DNA of 64,000 nucleotides from Streptomyces katrae (GCF_002028425.1 NZ_CP020043.1:1-64000); one strand, 5' to 3'; shown: positions 42,528-51,641, numbered from the stretch's first letter. Made by a program: numbers and translations. The notes: generated by a model not told the origin, from the sequence alone.

Positions 42528-43037
42528 ATGGCCAAGTCAGGGCGCAAGTTCGGTATCGCCGCCACGGTGGCCGCGTTGGTGGCCGTGATGGTCGCCGTCG
42601 TGGGCCCGCAGGGAGCGAGTGCACAGGACCAGTCGCGCAAGGGCTGGGACCACTTCGGGTTCGGGGTGCCGTGGGAGGACTCCTACGGGTACTCGCAGGC
42701 GATCAGAGCCGGTGACACCGTCTACATCTCGGGGCAGCTGTCGCACGACGCGGCCGGCAACATCGTGGGCGTCGGCGACTTCGAGAAGCAGGTGCGCCAG
42801 TCGTTCGCCAACCTCGACAAGGTGCTCGCGCACTACAAGATCCCGCGCAGCCAGATCATCAGCATGAAGATCTACACCAAGGACCTGCGCAAGAACTTCG
42901 ACACGGCCGCGCGGCTGCACAAGGAGTACAACGGCAACCACCGCACGACCGACACCATCCTCGGTGTCAGCGACCTGGCCTTCCCCGACCAGCTGGTGGA
43001 GATCGAGGCCGTCGCGCTGGTGAAGCCGCGTTCCTGA
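42528..43037 (+). CDS. Secreted RidA/YjgF-family protein
   Basis: A 169-aa protein from ATG 42528, after gaaaggac. An N-terminal signal peptide (KFGIAATVAALVAVMVAVVG, cleavage near GASAQD) precedes a full RidA domain: AIRAGDTVYISGQLSH, FEKQVRQSFANLDKVLAHYK and FPDQLVEIEAVALVKP. The catalytic Arg of enamine deaminases is not obvious at the usual place near the end; IEAVAL replaces the common VExxAxA. Export is unusual, as RidA normally deaminates reactive enamines in the cytosol. A perfect hairpin terminator follows. Confidence 0.85.
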   Translation: MAKSGRKFGIAATVAALVAVMVAVVGPQGASAQDQSRKGWDHFGFGVPWEDSYGYSQAIRAGDTVYISGQLSHDAAGNIVGVGDFEKQVRQSFANLDKVLAHYKIPRSQIISMKIYTKDLRKNFDTAARLHKEYNGNHRTTDTILGVSDLAFPDQLVEIEAVALVKPRS

Positions 43038-43055
43038 CGCGTTCGTGACCGAGCC

Positions 43056-43081
43056 GGCCGCGCGGCGACCGCCGCGCGGCC
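43056..43081 (+). terminator. Hairpin terminator after the secreted RidA gene
   Basis: Perfect 12-bp arms (ggccgcgcggcg / cgccgcgcggcc) with a 2-base loop, 19 bp after the stop codon. Confidence 0.75.
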
Positions 43082-43202
43082 GCTCAGCGCGTTGCGGCTC
43101 TGCCCCGGGCGCCGCAGACCTCGACCGCCGTGAAGCGGGTCGGGACGTGCCTGGTCCTGGGAGGGCCAGGCTGGGGGGCGGGGGGCGGGGCACAATCGGG
43201 GG

Positions 43203-44060
43203 ATGACCGTGAACCCGCCGGCGGCCGCCGCCGCGACCAGTCTGGGTGACTTCCTGCGTACCCGCCGCTCCCGTCTGACGCCCGAGGACGTCGCGCTGCG
43301 CGACTACGGGGGCCGGCGGCGGGTCGCCGGGCTGCGCCGGGAGGAGATCGCGCGGCTCGCGGGGGTCAGCGTGGAGTACTACACGCGGATGGAACAGGGC
43401 CGGGTGGCCAACCCGTCGGCGGCGGTCCTCGACGCGCTCGCCGGGGCGCTGCGGCTGACCGAGGACGGGACCCGGCACCTGCACCAGCTCGCCCACCCGG
43501 CCCGCCCGGCGCCCGGCACGGGCGCCCAGCGGGTGCGGCCCGTCCTGCGGCTGCTGCTCGGCGAACTGCGCGACGTGCCCGCGATGGTGATGGGCCGCCG
43601 GATGGACGTGCTGGCCCTGAACGCGGCGGCGAGCGCCCTGCTCGGCGACTTCGGCGCCTCGGGCGGCCCGGGCGGGGGCAACATCGCCCGCACCACCTTC
43701 CTCGACCCGGCGGCCCGCGAGCTGTACGCGGACTGGAGCGGCTGCGCCCGCGAGAACGTGGCCTACCTGCACCTGGAGGCCGGGCGCCGGCCGCAGGACC
43801 CGGAACTGGCGCGCCTCATTGGTGAGTTGTCCATGCGGAGTGAAGAGTTCCGGCGGTGGTGGGCGGAGCATCCCGTGCAGGACAAGACCTCGGGGCGCAA
43901 GCGCTTCCGCCACCCGGTCGTCGGCGAGCTGGAGCTGGCGTACGAAACCCTCCGCGCGGCCGACGACCCCGACCAGGCCCTCATCACCTACACCGCCGAA
44001 CCCGGCACCCGCGACCACGACGCCCTGCGCATGCTGCTCGCCTGGTCGGCGTCCGGCTGA
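43203..44060 (+). CDS. XRE regulator with MmyB-type ligand domain
   Basis: A 285-aa protein from ATG 43203. The helix-turn-helix is GLRREEIARLAGVSVEYYTR, then MEQGRVANPSAAVLDALAGA. The rest is the MmyB-like PAS-type domain: MVMGRRMDVLALNAAASALL, YADWSGCARENVAYLHLEAG and FRRWWAEHPVQDKTSGRKRF, RHPVVGELELAYETL. MmyB-like regulators bind fatty-acid-like ligands. It is a single gene, so it probably controls neighbouring redox genes or itself. Confidence 0.92.
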   Translation: MTVNPPAAAAATSLGDFLRTRRSRLTPEDVALRDYGGRRRVAGLRREEIARLAGVSVEYYTRMEQGRVANPSAAVLDALAGALRLTEDGTRHLHQLAHPARPAPGTGAQRVRPVLRLLLGELRDVPAMVMGRRMDVLALNAAASALLGDFGASGGPGGGNIARTTFLDPAARELYADWSGCARENVAYLHLEAGRRPQDPELARLIGELSMRSEEFRRWWAEHPVQDKTSGRKRFRHPVVGELELAYETLRAADDPDQALITYTAEPGTRDHDALRMLLAWSASG

Positions 44061-44111
44061 GCCGCGCGTGACGGCCGCGGTTCGCCCAGGGGCGGGCGGC
44101 CGGCGGCCGAC

Positions 44112-44156
44112 GTCAAGGGATTCTTGACAAATGGGGGGCGTCAAGGTTTCCTTGAC
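44112..44156. promoter_or_regulatory. Tandem palindromic operators (GTCAAGG-N3-CCTTGAC type)
   Basis: gtcaagggattcttgac (44112-44128) and gtcaaggtttccttgac (44140-44156) are spaced 28 bp start to start. The second is a perfect 7-bp inverted repeat; the first has one mismatch. They precede the gene at 44308 by 150-200 bp and follow the MmyB-type gene. Confidence 0.7.
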
Positions 44157-44307
44157 GCATGATGATCTTGAAGTTGAAGGCGTCGCGGGGCTCTTCCCCT
44201 GGCGCGTCCATGGCCTGGGCCGGGGCCCGGGTTGCCGCCCGGTCGGGGCGGGGGGCCGCTGACGAGGCTGTACTTGACGGGCTCGAGCCGCTGCACGGGC
44301 TGTGCCG

Positions 44308-44895
44308 ATGAGTGAGGGGCCGCTGCTGGAGCCGGCGGAGATGGACCGCATCCGGGACGGGATCGCCGCGGCCGTGCTCGCGGCGCCCGACGGGCTCGCC
44401 GAGTCGCTGGAGCACGAGCACGACGCCCGCGGGTACCTGCGCCTGCTGGACGCCTCGCGCGTCGGCGCCGAGGAGGCGAGCCGGCTGCTGCGCGAGGCGG
44501 TTCAGGGGGCGAGGGCCGCGGGCCACAGCTGGGACACCGTGGGCCGGGTGCTGGGGGTGAGCCGCCAGGCCGCCCAGCAGCGGTTCGCGAGCAAGGCCGC
44601 GGCCGCACCGGCCGCCGGGGGGCCGGGCGCCCCGGAGCGCCGCACGCTCAGCGGGTTGACCGCGTTCAACGAGATGGCCGCCCTGGAGGAGGCCGGACGG
44701 GACGGCTGGCACATGGTCGGCTACGGGCCCTTCTTCCACGAGGTCGAGGCGTCCGGCCACCCCTGGGAGCACTGCCGGGTCACCCTCCCCTCCGCCGCGC
44801 GGCACCGGCGGCTGGAGTCGGAGGGGTGGATCCCGGTGGGTGCGGGATGGTTCCCATGGCGGTACTACAAGCGCGCCGTGGGGCCGGCCGGCTGA
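44308..44895 (+). CDS. Helix-turn-helix hypothetical protein
   Basis: A 195-aa protein from ATG 44308 (two codons after an alternative ATG). A helical N-terminal domain includes a DNA-binding-like segment, SWDTVGRVLGVSRQAAQQRF (residues about 72-91). The C-terminal half is a separate alpha/beta domain (LTAFNEMAALEEAGRDGWHM, RRLESEGWIPVGAGWFPWRY). Similar proteins are common in Streptomyces without assigned function. Tandem palindromes at 44112-44156 are candidate operators. Confidence 0.7.
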   Translation: MSEGPLLEPAEMDRIRDGIAAAVLAAPDGLAESLEHEHDARGYLRLLDASRVGAEEASRLLREAVQGARAAGHSWDTVGRVLGVSRQAAQQRFASKAAAAPAAGGPGAPERRTLSGLTAFNEMAALEEAGRDGWHMVGYGPFFHEVEASGHPWEHCRVTLPSAARHRRLESEGWIPVGAGWFPWRYYKRAVGPAG

Positions 44896-44997
44896 GGGGC
44901 GTTCCCGGGAAATCCCGAGGTCCGTGCCGTGCGGCGTCCCGCCCCGCCGGGAGGAAATTCCGTGCCGGAGGTGCGGGGGGCGGAGCAGAATCGGGCC

Positions 44998-45609
44998 ATG
45001 GCGGACATGGGGGAGTTCAGGGACGCGGTGGCCCGGTCGGTGGCCGGCGGGGACGGGGGCGGCCTCGTGGAGGCCGCCTCGGGGGTGCGGGGCGTGGTGC
45101 TGGTGGAGGGGCCCAGTGACCTCGCCGCACTGGAGGCCCTGACCGGGCGGCTCGGCCGGGACCTGGGGGCCGACGGGGTCTGCGTGCTGTCGATGGGCGG
45201 GGCGATGAACGTCGGGCGCTACGCCGCGCTCCTGGGGCCGCCGGGGCTGGGGCTGCGCCTCACCGGGCTGTGCGACGAGCAGGAACGGCCCTTCTACGAC
45301 CGTGCGCTGGAGCGCGTCGGGGCGCCCCGACGGGAGGTCTTCGCCTGTGTGAAGGACCTGGAGGAGGAGCTGATCCGGGCGCTGGGGGTGGCGCGGGTGG
45401 AGGAGATCGTCGAGGCCGAGGGGGAGCTCACGCCCTGGCAGACGTTCACCCGCCAGCCCGCTCAGCGGGGGCGGAGCCCGCAGGACCGGATGCGGCGCTT
45501 CCTCGGGACGAAGAAGGGGCGGAAGATCCGTTACGGACAGCTCCTGGCCGGGGCCCTCGATCCCGCGCTCCTGCCCGGCCCGCTGGACGCGCTGCTCGGC
45601 CGGTTGTAG
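44998..45609 (+). CDS. Stand-alone TOPRIM-domain protein
   Basis: A 203-aa protein from ATG 44998. VRGVVLVEGPSDLAALEALT (about residues 24-43) has the TOPRIM Glu, and GLRLTGLCDEQERPFYDRAL the following acidic strand (usually DxD, here CDEQE). The C-terminal helix bundle includes CVKDLEEELIRALGVARVEE and MRRFLGTKKGRKIRYGQLLA. Such ATPase-less TOPRIM proteins resemble the C-terminal half of OLD nucleases and are annotated as TOPRIM nucleotidyl transferase/hydrolase. It may be a nuclease or RNase M5-like enzyme. Confidence 0.78.
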   Translation: MADMGEFRDAVARSVAGGDGGGLVEAASGVRGVVLVEGPSDLAALEALTGRLGRDLGADGVCVLSMGGAMNVGRYAALLGPPGLGLRLTGLCDEQERPFYDRALERVGAPRREVFACVKDLEEELIRALGVARVEEIVEAEGELTPWQTFTRQPAQRGRSPQDRMRRFLGTKKGRKIRYGQLLAGALDPALLPGPLDALLGRL

Positions 45610-45802
45610 TCGCCCTGCTGGACACGTCGCTGGATGCGCCGCTGGATGCGCCGCCGGCCGGCTGTAGTCGGCCCTGCGGGCCCGGGTTGGGGGCGGCCCC
45701 CGGATGGGCGGCGCGGCCGGGTTGGAGCCTGCAGGGCACGGCGGGCCCGGGGTGGTGCAGGGCACGGTGGGAGCGTGCGCTGCGGGCGGGTGTCGGGCGG
45801 GG

Positions 45803-46957
45803 TCAGCGGTTGTCGTGGAGTTCCTGGTGCATCTGGGGCTGGTCGTCCTGGTCGTGGGTGAGGGCGAACCGCTGGACCTCGTTGAAGCCCTTGGAGGCGA
45901 TGCCGACGATCTCCTTGTACGGGTTGACGCCGGTCGCCTTCTGCGCCGTGCCGCCGAGGAGGCCGCCGCCGATGCCGCTGACGGCGCCACTGGCCGCCGA
46001 GAGCGGGCCGGCCGCGGTGCCCAGGACGCTCTTGGGGAGGCCGGCCATGTCGGCGTACTTGTCGGTCAGGGCGTGGCGGACCATCGCGACGAAGGCGTCG
46101 TGGACGCCCGGCGGGTAGAACTTCTTGTAGAAGTCGATGGCCTGCTTGGTCATGAAGACGCCGTCGTCGGTCTTCTTCCACTCCTTGTCGCGTTCCTGGT
46201 TCCACAGGGCCTGGACCAGGTCGGGGTCCTTGGGCAGCAGCCACTTTTCGGGGGTGCCGAGGTAGTGGTTGACGTAGTGCCAGGCGCACATGAAGCCCTT
46301 GGCGTCGTCCTTGGAGACGTCGATGCCCAGGCGTTCCATGGCCTGGACGATCTGGGTGGAGAAGACGCACGCGGCGCCGGTCGTGTACTTCTGGGAGACG
46401 GGCTCGCCCCACTTCGCGTAGTCCCATTCGCCGCTCTTCTTGTGGAGCTGACGGACCGAGGCGTGGACCAGGCGGACCTTGGTGACGTTCGCGGCCAGGC
46501 TGCCGTCGCGCATCGCGTTCTTGTCGCCCATGTCGAGGAAGAGGCGGGAGGACTGCGACAGTCGCCGGCCCGGCCCTTCGACGCCGCCGAGGCGGCCGGT
46601 GGAGCGGAGGGTGAAGGCGCCGGTCGGGGACAGGTAGGTGCCGATGAGGCCGACGGTGCCCTGGAGCATGGACACCTCGCCGTGGTGGTGCGCGAAGAAG
46701 CTCTCCGCGGCCTTGACGTCCGCTTCCGACCAGTCCGGCGGCGGGGCGGCCGCCTCCTTCAGGAACTCGGCCAGGCGGGGCGGGAGGGTGGACAGGTCCA
46801 TGCCGGGCTTGAGGGTGCCGATGGTGCGGAACAGGGCGTTGACGCCGTCGATCTCCTTGTTGTCGATCAGGTCGGAGACGAGCGCGTCGGCCTTCGGGTC
46901 TCCGACCTTGCCGGCCGCTTCCAGCTCCGCGGCGATCGTCGCAGTCGTCAGGGCCAC
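45803..46957 (-). CDS. MpaB-like oxygenase (DUF2236 family)
   Basis: A 384-aa protein from GTG 46957 (ggaag upstream). The DUF2236/MpaB features are FFAHHHGEVSMLQGTVGLIG, RLVHASVRQLHKKSGEWDYA (His and Arg around haem) and FMCAWHYVNHYLGTPEKWLL. Relatives include latex-clearing protein (rubber oxygenase) and MpaB, haem-containing oxygenases. It lacks a signal peptide. Longer in-frame upstream sequence to 47098 is unlikely to be translated. Single gene between the TOPRIM gene and the flavin pair. Confidence 0.78.
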   Translation of the reverse strand: MALTTATIAAELEAAGKVGDPKADALVSDLIDNKEIDGVNALFRTIGTLKPGMDLSTLPPRLAEFLKEAAAPPPDWSEADVKAAESFFAHHHGEVSMLQGTVGLIGTYLSPTGAFTLRSTGRLGGVEGPGRRLSQSSRLFLDMGDKNAMRDGSLAANVTKVRLVHASVRQLHKKSGEWDYAKWGEPVSQKYTTGAACVFSTQIVQAMERLGIDVSKDDAKGFMCAWHYVNHYLGTPEKWLLPKDPDLVQALWNQERDKEWKKTDDGVFMTKQAIDFYKKFYPPGVHDAFVAMVRHALTDKYADMAGLPKSVLGTAAGPLSAASGAVSGIGGGLLGGTAQKATGVNPYKEIVGIASKGFNEVQRFALTHDQDDQPQMHQELHDNR

Positions 46958-47130
46958 GGTGCACCACTTCCTCACGGGGTGGGTGGGGTGAGGGAGCGCC
47001 GGTGGTGGTGCCGGCCGCTCCCGTCGGTCAGCGGCATGCTTGCGCCGTCCGGGGTGGGTCCAGAACCCCTTGTCGGTGCTGGACCGTTTGTTCCTCACCC
47101 CGACGGCCCATGCCGTGGCCCCGGCTGCCG

Positions 47131-47871
47131 CTATTGCACCCCGAGGGCCGCCAGGCGCTCGGCGAAGGGGGTGAGGGTGGCGGCGGCCGTCGACGGCAGG
47201 GAGGTGATCGCGCCGGTCGGGGAACGGGGCGCGGCCACCGCGGCGGTGGTGTCCACGTCCGGGGCGGAGGCGGAGGCGGAGGCGGGGGCCGCGGGGTGGG
47301 GGGCGGGGGTCAGGAAGCGGGCCAGTTCGGTGCCCGCGCGGGTGATGCGCCCGGCCAGGCCCTCCCCGCCCCAGTCCTCGGAGGCGGCGTAGACGGCGGT
47401 GGGGAGGACGAGGGCGCGCAGGTAGGAGAAGAGGGGGCGCAGGGCGTGTTCGGTGACCAGGGAGTGCCGGGCGGTGCCGCCGGTCGCGCCGAGGAGCATG
47501 GGGGTGCCGGTGAGGGCGTCCTTGTCGAGGAGGTCGAAGAAGGACTTGAACAGGCCGCTGTAGGAGCCGGCGAAGACCGGTGTGACGGCGATCAGGGCGT
47601 CGGCGGCCGCCACCGCGTCGAGGGCGGCGGCCAGGCGGGCGGGCGGGAAGCCGGTGGTGAAGTGCTGGGCGATGTCGGTGGCGAGCTCGCGCACTTCGAC
47701 GACGTGCACGTCGAGGTCCGGATGGGCGGGGCCGGCAGGCGCGAGGGTCGCGGCCGTGGGGGTCGCGGCCGTGAGGGTCGCGGCCGTGAGGGTCGCGGCC
47801 GTGAGGCGGTCGGCGAGCAGGCGGGTCGAGGACGGGGTGCTCAGGCCCGCGGAGACGACGACGAGCTTCAT
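47131..47871 (-). CDS. NAD(P)H-dependent FMN reductase (CE1759-like)
   Basis: A 246-aa flavodoxin-fold protein: MKLVVVSAGLSTPSSTRLLA (phosphate loop), ALIAVTPVFAGSYSGLFKSF and LGATGGTARHSLVTEHALRP. Its ATG overlaps the stop of the upstream LLM gene (ATGA), giving the conserved actinobacterial CE1758/CE1759 pair, in which the reductase feeds reduced FMN to the monooxygenase. A 15-bp tandem repeat (about four units near 47755-47815) encodes TAATL repeats after the first helix, a probable length-variable insertion. The C-terminal 50 residues are low-complexity. Confidence 0.85.
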   Translation of the reverse strand: MKLVVVSAGLSTPSSTRLLADRLTAATLTAATLTAATPTAATLAPAGPAHPDLDVHVVEVRELATDIAQHFTTGFPPARLAAALDAVAAADALIAVTPVFAGSYSGLFKSFFDLLDKDALTGTPMLLGATGGTARHSLVTEHALRPLFSYLRALVLPTAVYAASEDWGGEGLAGRITRAGTELARFLTPAPHPAAPASASASAPDVDTTAAVAAPRSPTGAITSLPSTAAATLTPFAERLAALGVQ

Positions 47872-48989
47872 GCGCGGGTCTCCTCGTGGGGGGTGGCGGG
47901 GCCGGTCCGGACGGCCGCGGCCGCGACGCGGGCCGCGTGGGTGGGGGCGTCCGGGACGCCGGCGGGGCGGAGGTTCGCGAACTCCTTGCGCAGGACCGGG
48001 ACGACCTCCTCGCCGAGCAGGTCGATCTGCTCCAGGACGGTCTTCAGGGGCAGGCCCGCGTGGTCGACGAGGAAGAGCTGGCGCTGGTAGTCGCCGGCGT
48101 AGTCGCGGAAGGCGAGGGTGCGTTCGATCACCTGCTGCGGCGAGCCGACGGTGAGGGGGGTCTGGGAGGTGAACTCCTCCAGGGAGGGTCCGTGGCCGTA
48201 CACGGGGGCGTTGTCGAAGTACGGGCGGAACTCGCGGACGGCGTCCTGGGAGTTGCGGCGCATGAAGACCTGGCCGCCGAGGCCGACGACGGCCTGCTCG
48301 GGGGTGCCGTGCCCGTAGTGGGCGTAGCGCTCGCGGTAGAGGTTGACCATCTGCCGGGTGTGGGAGGCGGGCCAGAAGATGTTGTTGTGGAAGAAGCCGT
48401 CGCCGTAGTAGGCGGCCTGCTCGGCGATCTCGGGCGAGCGGATGGAGCCGTGCCAGACGAAGGGGGCGACGCCGTCGAGGGGGCGGGGGGTGGCGGTGAA
48501 GGACTGGAGCGGCGTGCGGAACTTGCCCTTCCAGGTGACGGTGTCCTCGTCCCACAGGCGGCGCAGGAGGGCGTAGTTCTCGATGGCGAGGTCGATGCCG
48601 TCGCGGATGTCCTTGCCGAACCAGGGGTAGACCGGGCCGGTGTTGCCGCGGCCCAGCATCAGGTCGACGCGGCCGTCGGCGACGTGCTGGAGCATCGCGA
48701 AGTCCTCGGCGATCTTCACCGGGTCGTTGGTGGTGATCAGCGTCGTGGAGGTGGAGAGGATCAGGTTCTCGGTGCGTGCGGCGATGTAGCCGAGCAGGGT
48801 CGTCGGCGAGGAGGGGACGAACGGCGGGTTGTGGTGCTCGCCGGTGGCGAAGACGTCGAGGCCGACCTCCTCGGCCTTCTGCGCGATGGCGAGCATGGCC
48901 TTGATGCGCTCGTGCTCGCCGGGTGCCCGCCCGGTCGTCGGGTCGGTGGTGATGTCGCCGACGGTGAAGATCCCGAACTGCATGGCCAT
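47868..48989 (-). CDS. LLM-class flavin-dependent monooxygenase (CE1758-like)
   Basis: A 373-aa protein, MAMQFGIFTVGDITTDPTTG. The bacterial-luciferase fold shows VFATGEHHNPPFVPSSP, LSTSTTLITTNDPVKIAEDF and GRVDLMLGRGNTGPVYPWFG. It is translationally coupled to the FMN reductase downstream, as in other actinobacteria where the pair is annotated CE1758/CE1759. Substrate unknown. Upstream, tttagaattcaactat (49011-49026) is an AT-rich near-palindrome that could be a MarR-type operator. Confidence 0.88.
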   Translation of the reverse strand: MAMQFGIFTVGDITTDPTTGRAPGEHERIKAMLAIAQKAEEVGLDVFATGEHHNPPFVPSSPTTLLGYIAARTENLILSTSTTLITTNDPVKIAEDFAMLQHVADGRVDLMLGRGNTGPVYPWFGKDIRDGIDLAIENYALLRRLWDEDTVTWKGKFRTPLQSFTATPRPLDGVAPFVWHGSIRSPEIAEQAAYYGDGFFHNNIFWPASHTRQMVNLYRERYAHYGHGTPEQAVVGLGGQVFMRRNSQDAVREFRPYFDNAPVYGHGPSLEEFTSQTPLTVGSPQQVIERTLAFRDYAGDYQRQLFLVDHAGLPLKTVLEQIDLLGEEVVPVLRKEFANLRPAGVPDAPTHAARVAAAAVRTGPATPHEETRA

Positions 48990-49085
48990 GCCCGCTCCCC
49001 TTCCGAGGTTGTTTAGAATTCAACTATACCCGGGAACGGAGGGTGTCGCCGGGGTATTCCCGTGGGCGGCGGTAGGGTGCGGGGC

Positions 49086-49991
49086 GTGTCCGGGACTGAG
49101 CGTGATCTCGTCGGTTACGGGGCCCAGCCGCCGCATGCGGGGTGGCCCGGAGGGGCGCGGGTCGCCGTGAGCCTCGTGCTGAACTACGAGGAGGGCGGCG
49201 AGCGCAGCGTCCTCGAGGGGGACGCGGGCTCGGAGGGGTACCTGCACGAGATCGTGGGCGCGCCGCCGGTGGAGGGCGGGCGGGACCTGAACGCCGAGTC
49301 GATGTTCGCCTACGGGGCGCGGGCCGGGTTCTGGCGTGTGCACCGGACCGTCTCCGCGCACGGTGCGCCGCTCACCGTCTTCGCGGTGGGGCAGGCCCTG
49401 GAGCGCAACCCGGACGCGGCGCGGGCGATGGGGGCCGCGGGGTGGGAGGTGGCCGGTCACGGGTGGCGGTGGACCGACTACCGCGAGGTGCCGGAGGAGG
49501 CCGAGCGGGCCGACATCGCGCGGACGGCCGCCACCATCGAACGGCTCGTGGGGCGCCGGCCCGTGGGGTGGTACACGGGGCGGACCAGTTCCCGGACGCG
49601 GCGGCTGGTGGCGGAGGCGGGCGGGTTCCTGTACGACTCCGACGACTACTCCGACGACCTGCCGTTCTACGCCGACGCGGGCGGGCAGCGGCAGCTCGTG
49701 GTGCCGTACAGCCTCGACACCAACGACTTCAAGTTCCTGATCGTGCACGGGTTCACCACCGCGGACGACATGCTCGCGTACCTGGTCGACACCTACGACG
49801 CGCTGCACGCGGAGGGGGCCGACCGGCCGCGCATGATGAGCGTCGGCCTGCACTGCCGGATCATCGGGCGGCCCGGGCGGATCCGGGCCCTCGACGGATT
49901 CCTGCGGCACGTCGCGCAACTGGGCGGGGGGTGGGTCGCCACGCGCGAGCAGATCGCGCGGCACTGGCTCGCCGCACACCCGCCGGACTGA
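49086..49991 (+). CDS. PuuE-like polysaccharide-deacetylase family protein
   Basis: A 301-aa protein from GTG 49086 (VSGTERDLVGYGAQPPHAGW). The NodB-like fold is shown by VSLVLNYEEGGERSVLEGD, APLTVFAVGQALERNPDAAR, WEVAGHGWRWTDYREVPEEA (metal-site His) and MSVGLHCRIIGRPGRIRALD. The NYEEG start and HCRI.GRPGR end are typical of PuuE allantoinases, which hydrolyse allantoin in purine breakdown without metal. No other ureide genes are adjacent, so substrate assignment is tentative. Ends at a convergent terminator with the MFS gene. Confidence 0.85.
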   Translation: MSGTERDLVGYGAQPPHAGWPGGARVAVSLVLNYEEGGERSVLEGDAGSEGYLHEIVGAPPVEGGRDLNAESMFAYGARAGFWRVHRTVSAHGAPLTVFAVGQALERNPDAARAMGAAGWEVAGHGWRWTDYREVPEEAERADIARTAATIERLVGRRPVGWYTGRTSSRTRRLVAEAGGFLYDSDDYSDDLPFYADAGGQRQLVVPYSLDTNDFKFLIVHGFTTADDMLAYLVDTYDALHAEGADRPRMMSVGLHCRIIGRPGRIRALDGFLRHVAQLGGGWVATREQIARHWLAAHPPD

Positions 49992-50007
49992 GCCGCCAAC
50001 GCGCCGC

Positions 50008-50051
50008 GCCGACGCCGCCGCCCCGGTGACGGGGCGCCGGCATCGGCGGCG
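50008..50051. terminator. Bidirectional hairpin between convergent deacetylase and MFS genes
   Basis: Imperfect but long GC-rich arms (gccgacgccgccgccccg paired with cggggcgccggcatcggc) around loop gtga, between two convergent stop codons 78 bp apart. Confidence 0.65.
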
Positions 50052-50069
50052 TTGCGCGGGGGCGGCCCT

Positions 50070-51526
50070 TCAGCGGGCGGCCGCCGGGGTGGGGGTCGGG
50101 ACGGCGGAGGCCGGGGCGGGGTCCGTCATGGCCTTCTCGGTGTGGTTGCGGAGCAGGAGGCAGACGGCCGCTCCGGCGACGAGGACGAGCACCGGCAGGA
50201 CCGCGGTGGTGTGCAGGGTTGCGGTGAAGGCGACGGCGTAGGTCTTGCCGGTCGCCAGCTCGGCGGCGAGGCGGCCCTGGAGCAGTGCGCCGACCGCGGC
50301 CGCGCCGACCACCGAACCGATCTGCCGGACCGTGTTGTTGACCCCGGAGGCGGCACCGGCCAGGTGGGGCGGGACGTGGCGCATGGCCTCGGTGGACATG
50401 GGGGCGATGATGCAGCCGACGCCGAGGCCGGTGGCCAGGGTGGCCGGGACGAAGGCGTACCAGGCGGTGGCGGGTGCGGCGATCAGTGCGATGGCGACGA
50501 TGCCCGCGGCGTAGCAGGCGAGTCCGGCGAGCAGCACGGATTTGCCGCCGATGCGGTCGGCGAGCCGGCCCGCGAAGGGTCCGACGGTCATCGACACCAG
50601 GGAGGAGGGGGCGAGGACCAGCCCGGCCTTGATCGCGCTGAGGCCGAGGACGGACTGCAGGTACAGGTTGAAGGGCAGGACCAGGCCGAGCATGGCCACG
50701 GAGACCAGGCCGACCAGGGCCGTCATCGCGGTGAAGTTGCGGTCACGGAAGAGGGCGAAGGGGATGAGGGGTTCACGGCCCTGGCGGCGGCGCTGGTGCA
50801 GCAGGAAGGCTCCGGCCAGGGTGGCGCCGGCGGCCAGCAGGGCCCAGATGCCGGCGCCCCACTGGTAGTGCCGGCCTTCCTGGAGGCCGAACGCCAGGCA
50901 GAACAGGGCGGCGCCGGAGAGCAGTACGCCGGTCAGGTCGAAGCGGTGGGTGCGAGCGGGCCGGATGTCGGGGACGACCAGGAAGGTCAGGGCGAGCGCG
51001 GCGAGGCCGATCGGGACGTTCACCAGGAAGATCCAGCGCCAGCCGACGGCGGAGACCAGGATGCCGCCCAGGGTGGGTCCCGAGAGGGTGGCGAGGCCGG
51101 CGACCATGCCCCAGACGCCCATGGCGGTGCCGCGCCGGGCGGCGGGGAAGACGGAGACGATGAGGGTCATCGTCTGCGGGGTGAGCAGGGCCGCGCCCAC
51201 GCCCTGGACGACGCGGGCGGCGATCAGGGCGGTGGCGCCGGGTGCGAGCCCGCAGCCGACGCTGGCGAGCGTGAACACCGCGAGCCCGGCGGCGAAGAGG
51301 GTGCGCGGTCCGTGCAGGTCACCGAGCCGGCCGGCCGTGATGATCAGCGCCGCGAGAGCAGGGCGTATCCGCTGACCACCCACAGGGTCTGGTCGAGCGA
51401 GGCCCCGAGACCGCTCGTCATGTCGGGGATCGCGATGTTGACGATCGTCAGGTCGAGCAGGGTCATGAAGAACCCGAGGGAGAGGGTCACCAGGACCGCC
51501 CAGGGGTTCGCACGCCACTTCCGCAC
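50070..51526 (-). pseudogene. DHA2-type MFS exporter with a frameshift
   Basis: GTG 51526 follows a textbook aaggag site and opens VRKWRANPWAVLVTLSLGFF. After WVVSGYAL (about 51355) one base appears to be missing, so the frame stops at LSRR. The downstream sequence LAALIITAGRLGDLHGPRTL through 14 helices is perfect to the stop at 50070. Apart from this single change the gene looks healthy, so a sequencing error is possible. It is divergent from a MarR gene with palindromes between them. Native length would be about 485 aa. Confidence 0.8.
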
Positions 51527-51594
51527 GGTCCGCTCCTTCTCGTTGCCGTCGTCGCCCTCGGTCAGGCCGCCGGGGACGACAGTAACCCATCTTT

Positions 51595-51622
51595 TTCGAT
51601 GCATTAATCTCGATACATCGAA
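51595..51622. promoter_or_regulatory. Putative MarR operator in the MFS-MarR divergent region
   Basis: Arms ttcgatgcat (51595-51604) and atacatcgaa (51613-51622) are inverted with one mismatch. An overlapping pair atctcg...cgagat (10-base gap) follows. AT-rich against background and 20 bp from the MarR start. Confidence 0.65.
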
Positions 51623-51641
51623 CGAGATGTACTCTGGGACC

